Shown here in pieces: positions 37,276-49,800 of a stretch of 64,000 nucleotides of DNA (position 1 is its first letter; every line of letters begins with the position of its first letter). The position numbers and the translations under genes are program-made. The stretch is taken from NCBI GenBank assembly GCA_030386875.1, contig CM059563.1:17006001-17070000 (forward strand), written 5' to 3'. The DNA comes from Morinoia aosen. Its lineage: Eukaryota > Arthropoda > Malacostraca > Amphipoda > Talitridae. The notes under the pieces are model-generated. The model was given only the letters and a program-made list of their open reading frames with translations. It did no database searches and was not told the origin of the DNA.

Positions 37276-40200
37276 TAGAATGATGTGGGTGACAGGAGTC
37301 CAAGCCAGAGCTATGTCTTGTGTAACAAATGTCAGGATGTTATGTGCAACCATGTAATAATGACTCGGAGAACAAACTCGGCAACATTAACCTCGAAGCA
37401 CACTGGTCTATTGCAACTTTCGGACAAGTAGTTTATCCATGAAGTCAGAGTTCGAATTAGTGAGTCTGCAACAGACTTTATGATATAATGGAAAACTTCC
37501 AAAGAATAATTAGGAAAATGTTACAAGCGCAAATTTGCACAAGAAATACGTAAACAGTTGAAACATGCTCTAGGTTTGTAGCTGACAGGAGATATATGTT
37601 TACGTCGTGTAATAAAATTCCCACCAAGTTCAACAGCAAATCTAAGACATTCGTGTTAAATTAAATTACGCATAAAAAAGCACAAAGTAATTTTGGTAAG
37701 CGAGTCAACAAGTGTGCAAGTCGACAACAATTGTTAACGACCGTCCCCACTACGACCCACGCATGCTCTCAGAACTACGTCGATGAGCCGGTGGCGTTCA
37801 GGTTGCGGACGCGCACGAACATGTCTCAACGTGTTGCCGCTGCACTCGTCTCTAGTATCAGGGCTGAGGAAAGTTTTTATAAGATTGACTTTCCTCGAGA
37901 GAAACGTTCGGAATGAATTTGAAATTGTGTTTAGTTAAAAAAGTAAAAATTCGCTTATTATAGAAATTCAGTACATACGTTTCTTTCCAACAGAAATCGT
38001 TAAATAATTGTTTTTAGATTACACAAATTTAAAAAAAAATTCAAAACTAGAAGAAAAATATTTATTTGGATGAAATTGGTGCAATTGCAAGTAAAAGGAA
38101 CAAGGTGAACTAAACATTAAATTATTTATTAAATATAATAAACGAACTATGAATTATTACACTAACAAACCCAAGTTTTCCCTTAATACTCAACTACCGA
38201 CACTTCAGCTCCATGAAGGCGAACAACGGAAGAGTAAATTCAGAAAATAAACTCGTGTTTTTATATTAGTGATTACGAGCCGTGTGCTTTTGGCAAAGTT
38301 TTTTGACAAGTTGAACACTCCGGTACGAAACAGTTGCATATTCCACTTTGATAGAAAGCATTGTAAAAAAATACCAAAATCGTCAAGCAGTAAAGAGCAC
38401 GTTCAAGAGTTTCTCGCAAGTGTCCGCAATTTAGATAAAAATTAAAACCGTCTTCACAACGAGTTTCCTACTTCAATGATGACAGATGAAAAGAGCACAT
38501 TAAGTCATAAGGGCATCACATCATTACCTCATCGTCACAGTAAAAAACTGAACACTTTCCATTCATCCCATCGATTACGGGAGCGATAATTTTCAAGAGA
38601 AGCGATTATTTTGATGGGACGCTTATCATTTCGTTTCGACTTTTACAGAAGACTGAGCGAGCGGCAGATGGTGTAAGATCGAAGCCTTCTTACGGACAGG
38701 AGGTACACGAACCGGAAAAGAGGCGAGCAGCAGCAAGGGGGTGGGAGGCGCCGGCATCACGTGAACACCCACAAAAAATTGAACACGACACGCGTCAGTC
38801 AAAATATACAAAATTCTCTTCGTTGGGCCCTCAAGTATCGAGTTATGTACCTAAACCACGCTGCGAATTATATTTATCCTAGAAGTCGGGATTATTTAAA
38901 ACCAAGAAATACTTTTCACGACACCCTGGATTGTACTGGAAAATGCTTCTTGTGTACCTATGTTCCTTGTAGATTTGTTATTTGTGATCGAAACAGCCGC
39001 AAGTCACAAGAGATTTCACTGATAATAAGTTGACCGGTCATTAGATTTCATACGGTCATTAAATTGCAACCAATTAATTACGCGAACATGTCTTATACAC
39101 TAACATGAACATAAATAATCGAATACTTTTCTTCCATGTTCAGTAGCTACAAATCCGTTCAAAAAACTGTACGAACAAGTCATAAACTCCCATAATATCT
39201 GCATAATTAAAGGCACGTAAAATGCTAGAAATAGTCTAAATTTCACATCTTTAATAATGAACCCTTTACTCAAGCTTCGTTAAACCTTAAAGTAGGTTGT
39301 GCAGTTCCGTTCACATGAGATTTGATTCGAGATAATTTTCTAAACCAGGTACGGAAAAAGCATCGCCAGCCAATTGAAGAGCTAGCTGAAGTACGAGTCA
39401 CCGCGATCAGTAACCTCCAACCTCGTAAACGAATTATGAAACCTAGGATAAAAACGAGGTGGTCATCCCGCAGTCTGTGCCTGCAGGGACCGTCATTTCA
39501 AGCACAATCAGACGAAGCTGAAGCACGCTAGCTAATAAAATTAGGGATAAAAAACGTGAAACAAGACCCAACTCCAGGGAGAGTCCAGGGTGGAAAATTA
39601 TTCTAGCCGCTTGGCTACCTCAGCGCTGGAGGCGAATGGTTGAAATATTTACGCTGGACAACATAATAAAAAGAACGTCAGCGTAGTTGGGAAGCACCAA
39701 CAGCGTTAGCATCAAGAACTCAAGGCTCTCGGCGTTTTCGCCCTCGTTAGACGTTTATGGATAGGAGCTTTCAACCGTCAAGCTTTCCAGGCGGTAGCTG
39801 GAGGTACCATCTCTGCATGCGTCCGCAGCACGCGTTCCTAAATTAATGAAGTCATTTCATGATGATACATTCCAGTTCAACCATTCAGAAACGACTATTC
39901 CAAATCTCAGCCAGTTAAGTGAATTGCTTCCACGCATCGGCTGTTTTATTCGAGACTCATGCCTGGTATTACGCCCAAGTATGTGGATTAAAGTGAAACT
40001 AATTGGATATATTAAATCTGAAAACTGAGCTAAAAAGATCAGGAACTTGACTGAAGTCTTCATACCAAAATACATGATGAAAAATTAAATGTTGGTGAGC
40101 AGAATACCACAAGAATGAAATGGATAAGTGCGTATTTGGGTTGTGAATTGAAAGTTCTGTTCAACAGCTTCAGTGAAAGAATTACTCATGGAATCTCCAT

Positions 40201-40418
40201 AAAGCTCGTATATGATTTCATTTTAGTTTACAACCGGGCAGTAGAAATTTTCATCTTACCGCAGTTTAACTCAAGCTAGCAAGAGAATTTAAAAAAGAAA
40301 TAGTTTTTTTATTAGAAAGAAAGTAACGAGGAAAATAAGACGAGTCTCTTGGAGTGCACGTGATGAGGAACCTTCAGCGTCATTTCAGATAGTTCATGTT
40401 TACAATATTAATGTAATT
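37276..40418. other. No gene seen
   Basis: AT-rich. A 69-codon plus frame at 39322-39531 (RKKHRQPIEELAEVRVTAIS) is moderately protein-like but unsupported. Confidence 0.5.
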
Positions 40419-40476
40419 ACAGACAGAAATTAGTATTATTACAGACAGAAATTAGTATTATTACAGGTAGAAATTA
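40419..40476 (+). repeat. Short tandem repeat, 22-bp unit, 2.6 copies
   Basis: ACAGACAGAAATTAGTATTA plus TT repeated at 40419 and 40441, with a partial third copy (ACAGGTAGAAATTAA) at 40463. Confidence 0.85.
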
Positions 40477-40810
40477 ATTTTTTTTCACGTAAATGAAGAG
40501 AATTTGGAAGCAAGTTTACAAGCTTGATATAATCGTTATCTATTGGAAAAACGCTCATTCAGTACCGTCGCAAACTCGCAATTGCTACTACACCGCCTGC
40601 ACAGCATCACAAAGCCCGAACCTACGTGGTTGACTCGAGATGCAACAGAAATACCACAACCAAGCAGCATCTGCCCGTCAAACAAAGGAAGCACCGTTAC
40701 ACCTTCCGAGCATGGTGGTCCTACTCGTAAACATAAAGCCCCATAAAGCGTACGTTTAGCAATGTTCTAGTAAAAAACTGTTTTATTGCAGTTGCTAATA
40801 ATAATTACTT

Positions 40811-41195
40811 TACTCCACACACGAAATATGATTTGAAGTTTAATCATGGCTGTATTCTGTTCCTTGATTCTACCATCATATTAGCAACTGACAAACACCC
40901 ACACCACGGCTGACACGAACACCCAATGCAACACGAACACCCAATGCAACACGAACACCCAATGCATTCTCGCACATTTAAAAATGGTTCCGCACCATCG
41001 CCAAGGCTTAAGTCAACTTAGTGATTTCAAGCCACTAAGACAGTATCAAGTACCCCACACTCGCAATGCCTAATTTTTTGGCTAGTCAACTGCTCAATAT
41101 TAAATGAATCTTAGGGCTTCAAACTATACTCCACACATGGAATCTAGCTTTCATGGCTACATTCCGCTCCTTGATTCTACCATCATATTAACAAC
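40811..41195 (+). repeat. Segmental duplication, about 316 bp apart
   Basis: TACTCCACACA...ATGGCT and TCCTTGATTCTACCATCATA occur at 40811-40889 and again at 41127-41195; the 23 bases at 40861-40883 and 41168-41190 are identical. Confidence 0.8.
40914..40966 (+). repeat. Tandem repeat, 18-bp unit, 3 copies
   Basis: CACGAACACCCAATGCAA three times without error, the last copy lacking the final A. It lies between the two halves of the 40.8/41.1 kb duplication. Confidence 0.92.
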
Positions 41196-42283
41196 GGTCA
41201 CATACTCCTTTGTGCCAACTGTATATTGACCAACATAGTCTGAGGCCTCATCTGCCCAGCTGCACGAGGGAACTCCCTCTTGATGAGTCCAACTGCTCAA
41301 GTCCAGTCAATCATGAAAGCCGTAGCAGGAACGTCCCTGATCCAGCCTAGCAGGAAGGGCTCTGATCGTTGATGAGGCGGAATTTCTGAGCCCAGACATG
41401 CGCCCAGCGACCCAGCAACAGCCAACCAGCTGTGCAGAGCCGGAATCCCTCACACAATGGGTGCTAGGTCTCAGCGAGGCTGACACAGGTACACGCCACA
41501 CTAAAAACAATTGTCTCAAGGTACCTGCAGCACGTTCAACTTTTGAGACACGTACACAGCCGCTCTCCGCAGCAACTTGCCAGAGTTACTCTTAACGTCG
41601 GATACTAACTTATTAATTTTACCCCTTCGTCATTTCTATGCAAAACATCAAATAATACGATGTTGAAGAATTAGAGTTGAACATGGTCAAGAAAATACCA
41701 TAATGGCGCGTCTCATGAATTACAAGGGAACTTTAAGCTTGAATCATTTCACACGACAAATTTAGAAAAAACGCAAGTAGACAGTACACTTGTTTAACTT
41801 GATAAACGAACAAGTGTTGGACACGATAACAAATGATGACTCGGGCCGGTGCCTTGCTTATCACATCAACGTCAAGAGTCTGTGCTAAAAAGCACGACAT
41901 TTTAATCACCTGTCACACAATCGAAGATAAAGACAACGGTGCGTAATTCGGAAACAAATACAGTTTCTCTTATTTAACGTACAAAAACTGATGAACTTCA
42001 TCTTCTTATACGTAAATTTTCTGTACACTGATCGTCGTGCCGTGTTTGTGACCAATTTCTGAACAGTCGTTTTTATTCGGCGATTAGAATAAACGAAACC
42101 TTCCAACATTGTGCGATTGAACACTTGTAAGTTGTAACTTACTCGTATCCTTTCTGAGGCACTATGTGTCATCGTGGTAATAATATAAGAATAAGCAAGT
42201 CTCTCGTACCACAACTCAAATTTGTGCACAGATTTTCAGCTGGAAATCTAAATAAAAACTCACACCAATACAAAAAACATGGT
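41196..42283. other. No gene seen
   Basis: GC-moderate to 41600, then AT-rich. The 107-codon minus frame (41906-42229) shows no motif. Confidence 0.5.
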
Positions 42284-42513
42284 TTAACACGTTAGTTGCG
42301 ATGGGTTAAACTGAAGTTCAATATTCAACATAAATTTAAAGTCAAAAGTGACAAGCCAATTTGTAAATATCAAACATTAGCTGGGCTTGTTAAACACCAT
42401 TAATTCAGAAAGGTTGTTAGAGTTTTTCAAAACGACTCATCGATGGGTCATTTCGCAGCAGGAAAAACCTAACTACGACCCACCGGTGGGTCGTACCGCA
42501 ATGAATGTGTTAA
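42284..42513 (-). mobile_element. TTAA-flanked miniature element, group A, 230 bp
   Basis: Starts TTAACACGTTAGTTGCG and ends CGCAATGAATGTGTTAA: inverted termini that match at 14 of 17 positions, with TTAA at both outer edges as in piggyBac-type insertions. It has no coding capacity. Palindrome ACGACCCACCGGTGGGTCGT at 42475-42494. It is in the opposite orientation to the copy at 57519. Confidence 0.75.
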
Positions 42514-42700
42514 GATTTTACAAAAACAAAAATTGATGAGGGATCCAAACCTCTCCACAAATGCACGAGCTCACCAAGTGTGTGTGTTCCATGAGCGCGT
42601 TTTGTAAACTTAAGAGCTCTGCATAGACGTCATCTACTTAATGCTTTCATGTCTGTCAAAAAGATAGAATCTGCAGTAGGCTTCACTGACTGCTATCGTT

Positions 42701-42703
42701 ATA

Positions 42704-42747
<44 letters not shown>

Positions 42748-43037
42748 AGAAAGTTTTAGCCTCCCTTAACCACGACAAAGATGTTCCAAGAGAGGAAAAA
42801 GGAAGGCACCATTTAGTATGGAGTTGAGGAAACGTGGAATCTATGCACAAGGTGCACAGAAACAGTAAGCTAGGAAAGAAGTTCATGAAACAAGAAAAAA
42901 GTTGAAGAAGAAAGTAGTAGGTGCTGAAAAACAGGACAGCAGTGAACCGAAAAAAGATGGCCCATAACAAAACAAAACCTATTCTATTTCAACAAAAAAG
43001 GAAAGCCTACCTAACCTTTAGCTCAGGCCCTTAAATA
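42701..43037 (-). mobile_element. Retroposon family copy G with (AAT)n tail
   Basis: The clearest copy. It is bounded by a 9-bp direct repeat, GCTATCGTT, at 42692-42700 and 43038-43046. On the minus strand the element ends in (AAT)n (42704-42743), as expected for the simple-repeat tail of a retroposed element. It is 5'-truncated at ...AGCTCAGGCCCTTAAATA. The hydrophobic 95-codon minus frame across it is not conserved in all copies. Confidence 0.82.
42704..42743 (+). repeat. ATT microsatellite (tail of retroposon copy G)
   Basis: About 13 uninterrupted trinucleotides forming the minus-sense 3' tail of copy G, directly inside its target-site duplication. Confidence 0.92.
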
Positions 43038-43046
43038 GCTATCGTT

Positions 43047-43794
43047 TTAATAACGTGTATTGTTGATCCCCATAACTCGGCACGGGATTAGGGGCAGTTA
43101 CTTTCGTTCCCACTTTCTTCTACTTTTTGGTATGATTCCAGTTCATTTCATCAAGATGAAAACGCATAAAACACTGCATAAATTATTTTTAGTCTCCTGC
43201 TTTGCCTTATGTTGCTCGAATGATACTGATTGAAAATGTTTCACGATTAAACGAGACAATAATTAGGATACTTTATTCACTATAGCAGAGAATCATTTCT
43301 CCAACCCTTTGTCCTGCATTTTTAAGGGCTTGAACATTAAGTTCAGACGGTAAACAAAATGGCTTAATAATTTTGAAAATATTGGACAAACGCTTATTAT
43401 TGTAGTCTGTCCACGGATCTGAATGAACATTGTTTATTTTAATTAATTTAAATCACTTATCTTTTTTAGCTTCAACTTTAATGAAGAACTCAAAATTACT
43501 ATATGAATTTTATTTACATGAAAAATACTCATCTATATACTGTAGGTATCGGCATCAAATAAAGTCGAGGTCACTTCTTTTATCAGTGGAGACGACAGAA
43601 AAGATTCGGAGTCGGTAGATTCCACTGACTTACAAAGTGGGCAGACTTTATTATCTTTTGGAGCTGGTTGAACACACCTATCACTCCGCCAATGAGATGA
43701 AAGTATCGCCGCCGAACTTAATTAATTACACAGTCGATAAATTTATGAGAATCACAAATGCTCAGGTACAGACTGGTAATAATAATAACGCTAC
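43047..43794. other. No gene seen
   Basis: AT-rich spacer between retroposon copy G and the 24-bp array; no credible frame. Confidence 0.6.
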
Positions 43795-44345
43795 TGCTAC
43801 GCACACGCAGCTGCTGATACGGACAGCCACGCAGCTGCTGACATAAACAGCAACGCAGGAGCAGACAAGAACACCCACGCAGCTGCAAACATGAACTGCC
43901 ACGCAGCAGCAGACACAAACAGCCACGCAGCTGCAAACATGAACTGCCACGAAGCAGCAGACACAAACAGCCACGCAGCTGCAGACATGAACAGCCACGC
44001 AGCTGCAGACATGAACAGCCACGCAGCTGCTGACATGAACAGCCACGCAGCTGCTGACACGAACAGCCATGCAGCTGCTGACACGAACAGCCACGCAGCT
44101 GCTGACACGAACAGCCACGCAGCTGCTGACACGAACAGCCACGCAGCTGCTGATACGAACACCACGCAGCTGCTGATACGAACACCACGCAGCTGCTGAT
44201 ACGAACACCACGCAGCTGCTGATACGAAGCTGCTGATACGAAGTTGCTGATACGAACAGCCACGCAGCTGCTGACACGAACAGCCTAGCAGCTGCTGACA
44301 CGAACAGCCTAGCAGCAGCAGACAAGAATACCCACGCAGCTGTAG
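43795..44345 (+). repeat. Minisatellite, 24-bp unit, about 22 copies
   Basis: Unit contains AGCCACGCAGCTGCTGACAC then GAAC; sub-variants carry GCAAACATGAACTGCC or GCAGACATGAACAGCC. Every typical unit has a CAGCTG E-box. Frames of up to 240 codons on the minus strand (Cys/Val/Ser repeats) are open only because the unit is eight codons long. Confidence 0.96.
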
Positions 44346-45299
44346 AGACTAACTGGAAGGAAGTGCGGCAGCGGACGCAGATGTTCCTGCTTGCGGTACG
44401 ACCGTACGAGCGTATTCTGAATCCTAAGTGCTGATGAACAAACAACATCGCACCTAAACCGCAATTATTGGGTACGTCATTCACCTGATGCTTTTTCTAT
44501 GCAACAGACAGATGTTTTTTTCGTATGCTCACTTGAAAAAGAACTAACTTCATTCTGCGCCCAGGGAATGATCGCAATGACAAGACAATTGGTGATAGAC
44601 ACGGAGGCGGGTGAGGAGCTAAGCCTAATTTTGCGCTGCAGGCCAGACTCCGGTGACGCTCGCTTCACGCATTGTTGCGACGGAGGCAGACGGGCCGAGG
44701 AGAACACGGGCGGGCGGGTGGATGGCAGACAGGGCTAGCTGAATACATTACACCAGCAAGAATGCCGCTCGATACAGAGCAGCACTCGTTGACGGATACC
44801 AGAAACATGTCGGACATACTTCCACAATTATATGAGAAGTTTGAGATGTGCGCTGATGAAACAACTCAAATTTGAAATTTATGAATTATCATTGTGTATG
44901 TACACCGCCGTGAGTTAGATAGTGACCAAAATAAAGTGTGACTGGCAAATAATAGGTACACACAGAAATTGAAGAAGTGAAGTGTCCGACTGCTCATCAA
45001 ACTGACGGTATTGACGTGTACACCGTCCAGAAAGAGGCAAAACGCCTAAGAAGTCTCACCTCACCAGGGCACAAAGAACAACTTGAGCTACACGACTCCC
45101 AGCTGCTGGAGTCGATCGCTACACGACAGAACGACCGCACATCCATCAGTTGCTGAAGCCACACGCCAGTTCAAGCCACATACCACATGTCCACCGAAGT
45201 ACTTCGCAAAATTCCAGTTTGTCATATTCCGCTCGGCAGCCAAACTACACGAAAGCCAGAGCCACGCACCGCATGCCGGCCGGAGTCGCTCGCTAGCAG
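44346..45299. other. No confident gene
   Basis: The plus frame 44499-44738 (MIAMTRQLVIDTEAGEELSL) is balanced in composition but has no known motif or neighbour. Confidence 0.45.
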
Positions 45300-45415
45300 T
45301 TCAACTAGTTTCCTGGGAAGAGACCCACCGGTGGTCACTGAGGGGATTTTCAAAATGCGGCTGACCGACCCGCAGTCACAAATTCAATTTCCATAAATAC
45401 TCGATGAAAATGAAA
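45300..45415 (+). mobile_element. Truncated group A TTAA element
   Basis: The left part only. AGACCCACCGGTGGTCACT and GATTTTCAAAATGC-GCTGACC-ACC-GCAGTCAC match the 63082 copy, and the homology fades after about 45410. The frame at 45083-45364 runs into it and is not supported as a gene. Confidence 0.5.
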
Positions 45416-46351
45416 TGAAGGCTCGTTTTATTCAATTTTTTCAAAATTTTTCTTTACAATTAACTGTAATCGAAGCTGAGTAGTGAGTATGGAACTTCTG
45501 CTTAACGTCGCAGTCAACATGTTACATGCTCGATTGAAGCACTCGCCTAGCACAAGTTGTAGTCCTACACTTCGATCAGTGGGAATAACTTGGCACATGG
45601 CAGACGACGGGCTTAACCACAAAACTTGAGCCACATGTGCTAATCATGCCACACAGCAGCTGGACCACGGCAGGTGAGCTGCTTTACAGGACACGAGTAT
45701 AACGACCGAGTACCCAAGGTCGCCCCATCTAAAATCCGATACCCGGGTGAAGAAAAGGAGTTCACGTATAATACCAGAAAAACTTCAGAAACCCTGTAGA
45801 ATTATTGATCTTCGTAGAATTATTATCCAACACCTGGTGTTGAATACGTGGCATCAAGGAAGGATACGATGAGCACCACGCTAAGGGAACAGACAAGCCG
45901 CGCCCTCTTATCGTGACTGTCATGTTCGGTCTGTGTGACACCCGCGTTTCCAGACCTGAATACAAACAGGCATTGTCACCTTCAAAACTCATTCAGTCAT
46001 TCCTTTGGGCGAAGCGTTCTTAGGGCATGTTCCAAAAACACACACTTGGAAGCGATAAAACCAAATTGTACACAACAATGTGAACACACGGTATTACGTA
46101 TGAGTTTGAAGAAAGCAGTAAAAATTTCACTTTGGTCGACTTTTTACCAGAGCTAAATTGTTTACTCCAAAATAGAAGTGCAAAGTCCTTTAAAGTGAAA
46201 CAAAACTGAACCAAAACCACGAGAGTATTATGTTAAATTTGTCTTTAATCGAACGTATCACTATGCTTGACGTGGACACCATTGAAGATAAATCTAAAAA
46301 CCCTCTTAGATTAGAAGTTTCTTCAAACTTCCCTAAACCTTCTTAGATTAG
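45416..46351. other. No gene seen
   Basis: AT-rich, ending in a 36-bp duplicated segment (TTAGATTAGAAGTTTCTTCA) beside retroposon copy H. Confidence 0.55.
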
Positions 46352-46893
46352 AAGTTTCTTCAAACCACACCAAAGACGTTCCCAAGAAAGGTAGGAGGGA
46401 AGCACCATTTACTATGGAACTTGAAGATTAAGATTATAAGTTAGTTTAAGTTTCCCTAACCGCTACAAAAAAGAGCGCATCGAAGAAAGGAAGGGGAAGG
46501 CACCATTTAGCATGGAGATAAGAGAATGAGGAATCTATTCAGAAGGGACATAGAAACAGCAAGTTAAGAAATAAGTCGATGAAATGAGATAAAAGTTGAA
46601 GAAAAAAGTCAGATGTGCTGAAAAACAGAACAGTAGTGAACCGAAAAAAAGGTTGTCTTAACATAACAAAAAAACATTTTATTTCAACAAAAAGAAGGCC
46701 TGCCTATGGAACTTGAAAACAAAAAATTCTATGCACGCAAAGTGTGTCCTCACAACCTGCGCATAGAAATTAGATTGAAAGAAATTCATGAACCAAGATA
46801 AAGAATGAAAAAGAATGTAATAATCGCCGAAATAGGGTGAACCGGAAAAATAGTCCGTAACAAAAAAACATCAACTAAAGGAAAGCCTGAAAT
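46352..46893 (-). mobile_element. Retroposon family copy H, interrupted
   Basis: This older copy is split by copy I: its parts are 46352-46425 (CCAAAGACGTTCCCAAGAAA onward) and 46718-46893 (AAAAAATTCTATGCACGC onward). It belongs to the subset with the 20-bp insertion (GTGTCCTCACAACCTG). Just upstream, a segment with TTAGATTAGAAGTTTCTTCA is present twice (about 46308 and 46344). Confidence 0.75.
46426..46703 (-). mobile_element. Retroposon family copy I, nested in copy H
   Basis: A 278-bp insertion inside copy H with a perfect 14-bp duplication, CTATGGAACTTGAA, at 46412-46425 and 46704-46717. Minus-sense 3' end is ...CTTATAATCTTAATC; the other end stops within AAGGCCTGC, so it is 5'-truncated. 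This fixes the element's borders and orientation. Confidence 0.85.
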
Positions 46894-49800
46894 AAAGACA
46901 CAAATTTAGGTTTGAAAAAATAAAAAATACACAAGAACACCACAGACATTAAGTAAAAATAGCTCATGCCATGCTCGAAAGCACGAAGCAACAAGAGGGA
47001 GAGGCAAGCGATCGAATAATCAAAGAAGAGCACAAGGCATTCGAGAAGCTGTAAAGAACAAGCGGAGCTCAATAAGATAAGACATGACGTTCCCAGGTTC
47101 GACCGAGTTTGAGGAGAGTGGGATCCTTTGATTAGACTCGCGCCCGGGGCTGGTCGAGCGCCCTCAGGGTTCCCCATACCAGCGGCCCTTAACGAAGCTC
47201 CACGCCGGGCTATTTAACTCTCAAAATGAGACGTCGCCTAATCCAGATAAGCTAAATGGAGAAAAAGAAGTGCACTGTGTGTGGGGTTAGCTAAAGAATT
47301 TCGCAGATCCCATTTGAACAAGTTTAGACGAGATGGGGAAAATACAACTACCGAGGCAGCGAAATGGCTTGGCATCAAGTTCCAGCAACGCACAAACTAT
47401 GCTCCAAAAAGTCGAAACATGTGTACCAAAGGTTTCATTGCAGTTTAGTTTCTCTAATGCATGGAAACATGGGAGCTGGTGATTCAGCAGTTTTAGACAT
47501 TTGTTCGCTAGTAATGAAAAGATTCAAATGAATAAAACTCTGCCGAGCATAAAACTAGTCACGACGAACCTGAGGCAGGCAATTGTTTATTTCACACACA
47601 ATCTAACAGTAGTTTCTCCTTCACAACACAAATGTATACACGAATTTCTGCACGTACGCTAATCAAGGAGATTCCGCCACTATGTAAGCGAAAACAGCCG
47701 TTTCGAAAATCAAGTATTTCGAAACGTGTCTTTCAGTTACGAAACTTTATATCACACAATGGGAAGGGGGAAATTTGAAAGGAAAAGTTAGCTTCTAATT
47801 ATTTATTCTAGAGCTGATTTGCTTTCCTATTTCTGTTGATAACAACATGTTTTAGGAAGAGACAATTTACCGTTGATACACGTAGTGCAATGGCAGTACA
47901 AATACAATGAATTAAATAACAATAATGAAATACTTTGCGCATGTGCGAAAAGTATTTAAAGTAGGAAAAACGTGCTAAGCACTTTGACCTGCTTTTACAG
48001 AGCAAAAATACAAATCAAGAAAATTCAAAGAAATATTTAAATATCATAATAATAATAGTTCAAAATGTTATCGTAAGGAAAGCAGCCGATTCAATAAGAA
48101 TTAGGTATTCTAGACATTTGATAGATACTCAAGTCCAAATATACTGAATATGAATACATATAGATGCCTTTAATGCTGACGAGGACAAACTCCATTGAGA
48201 ATTGCATGAATTCAATCTGCAAGAGCTCAGAAATTGCACCTACTAGCTCTGGAAGGTGGTCGAGTCTTAACCCCTTAACCCCCCCCCCCCCCCCCCAGAG
48301 CTCTTCTTCAAAAATAGCCTCAACATATTTAATTTCTTGTTAAATTGGTTCCCTAAAGTGTTCTTTGATGTTCACTGCCGAGTGAGAGTTCTTCCTTCAT
48401 CCTGGTATCTGTGTCTACCTGATGTCAGCGATTCTACTGATGGTGGTTACGCTAAATATAATACAAGTACAAAAATGCCAACTTCACAGGGTTAATGCGC
48501 ACTGGGAAAATGAGTAAACCGCAATTTCTACAAAAAAAAAATTCTTTCTCTCATAAACCACCGTAAAGACGACAGATTCAAATGAGGTCAACTTACATAT
48601 TTATCGAAAGTGCTGTCCACAAACTGGAACAATGAACAGCAAGCAGGAGCAACTACACAGACTAAACTCCATGCGTTGTTCGGCTAACACGAACGGTCAA
48701 GTACCTGGAAACCTAAGAGCTCCGTGTACTATGTTTTTTATCAACTCAAACACGGAAAAAACAAGCAATCTTGCGATGAGATTAATCAAATAACAGCTTC
48801 GTTCATACGCAGGATACTGCAGACGTCTCTCCCTGTGTGAAAACAATGCATGCAATTATGAAGCCGTAACACCAATTATTTGAATTGCGAACAAACGCAG
48901 GAAACAACGTTAAGTGATCTGCTTTGATCGACGTGTGTCGTTGACTCTCGTAGCGAGGAGGCGAGGGACGGACGCGTTAGATTTCGTCATGTCCTTTCAC
49001 TTCTAACGAAATTAAACGGACAAAACGTTCTTTTGCAGTGTCTCTGCCTTCCATGCAATTACGTGACGCCATCGGAACTCGAAGTCTGCCCTTATTCGGG
49101 TTTGGAATGACACTAACTTGTTTAATCGTTAGATGAAATAGACGTTAAAGTGCTCACTGAGATAGTCCAACATCAACATCTGCAGTATTGCCAAAACATT
49201 TAAGTATAAAATGGAATTGCATAGGTAAATGTTAGAATATCATCGATGATGCGTAACTCTGATACGAATAAAAGCTTCGTGTCCGTGTGTTTCCAACATT
49301 TCTCTTACGGGGTTCTCAGCCACTTATGAAACCGACATAACATAAGCTCGGCTAATTAGGCGTTGGCAGCTTTGAATACGTGACTCGCGGTCAAATGAGC
49401 TCTGCCGAAAAATCTACAATTCATTTCTCAGTACAACAAAAACCTTTCAAGATCATTATAAATGTACAGTATAAAACTTCGACCTCATCTAAAGAGCAAC
49501 TAAGAAACATGCAAGTGATCCGAAACGCAATGTGCGTGGCTAGAAACAATGATCATGATGTTCGACTCGATAGGCAACTATGGCGGGTTTGAAGAATTAA
49601 GACAAATTCAATTAAATTTTGAAATTCATGGATAAGAAAAAGTTTTCATTCTTTATAATACTGCGTGCACTTGAGAAAATTTCTCCCTTGATAAATAGAC
49701 AGCCATTCATAGAAGACTAAGATCAAAGGGGTAAATTCTACGACCTCCTCTCCACGGTTCATGACAAGCAAGAAACCCAACAGAAGACTGTGTTACAGTT

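Noticed and set aside
43762..44484. 240-codon minus frame rich in Cys, Val and Ser
   Set aside because: Made by a 24-bp (eight-codon) minisatellite; other frames are open over the same array and no domain flanks it.
47085..47140. Possible tRNA or SINE head (CAGGTTCGACCGA)
   Set aside because: Only a partial B-box; no A-box at the right spacing and no acceptor or anticodon stems.
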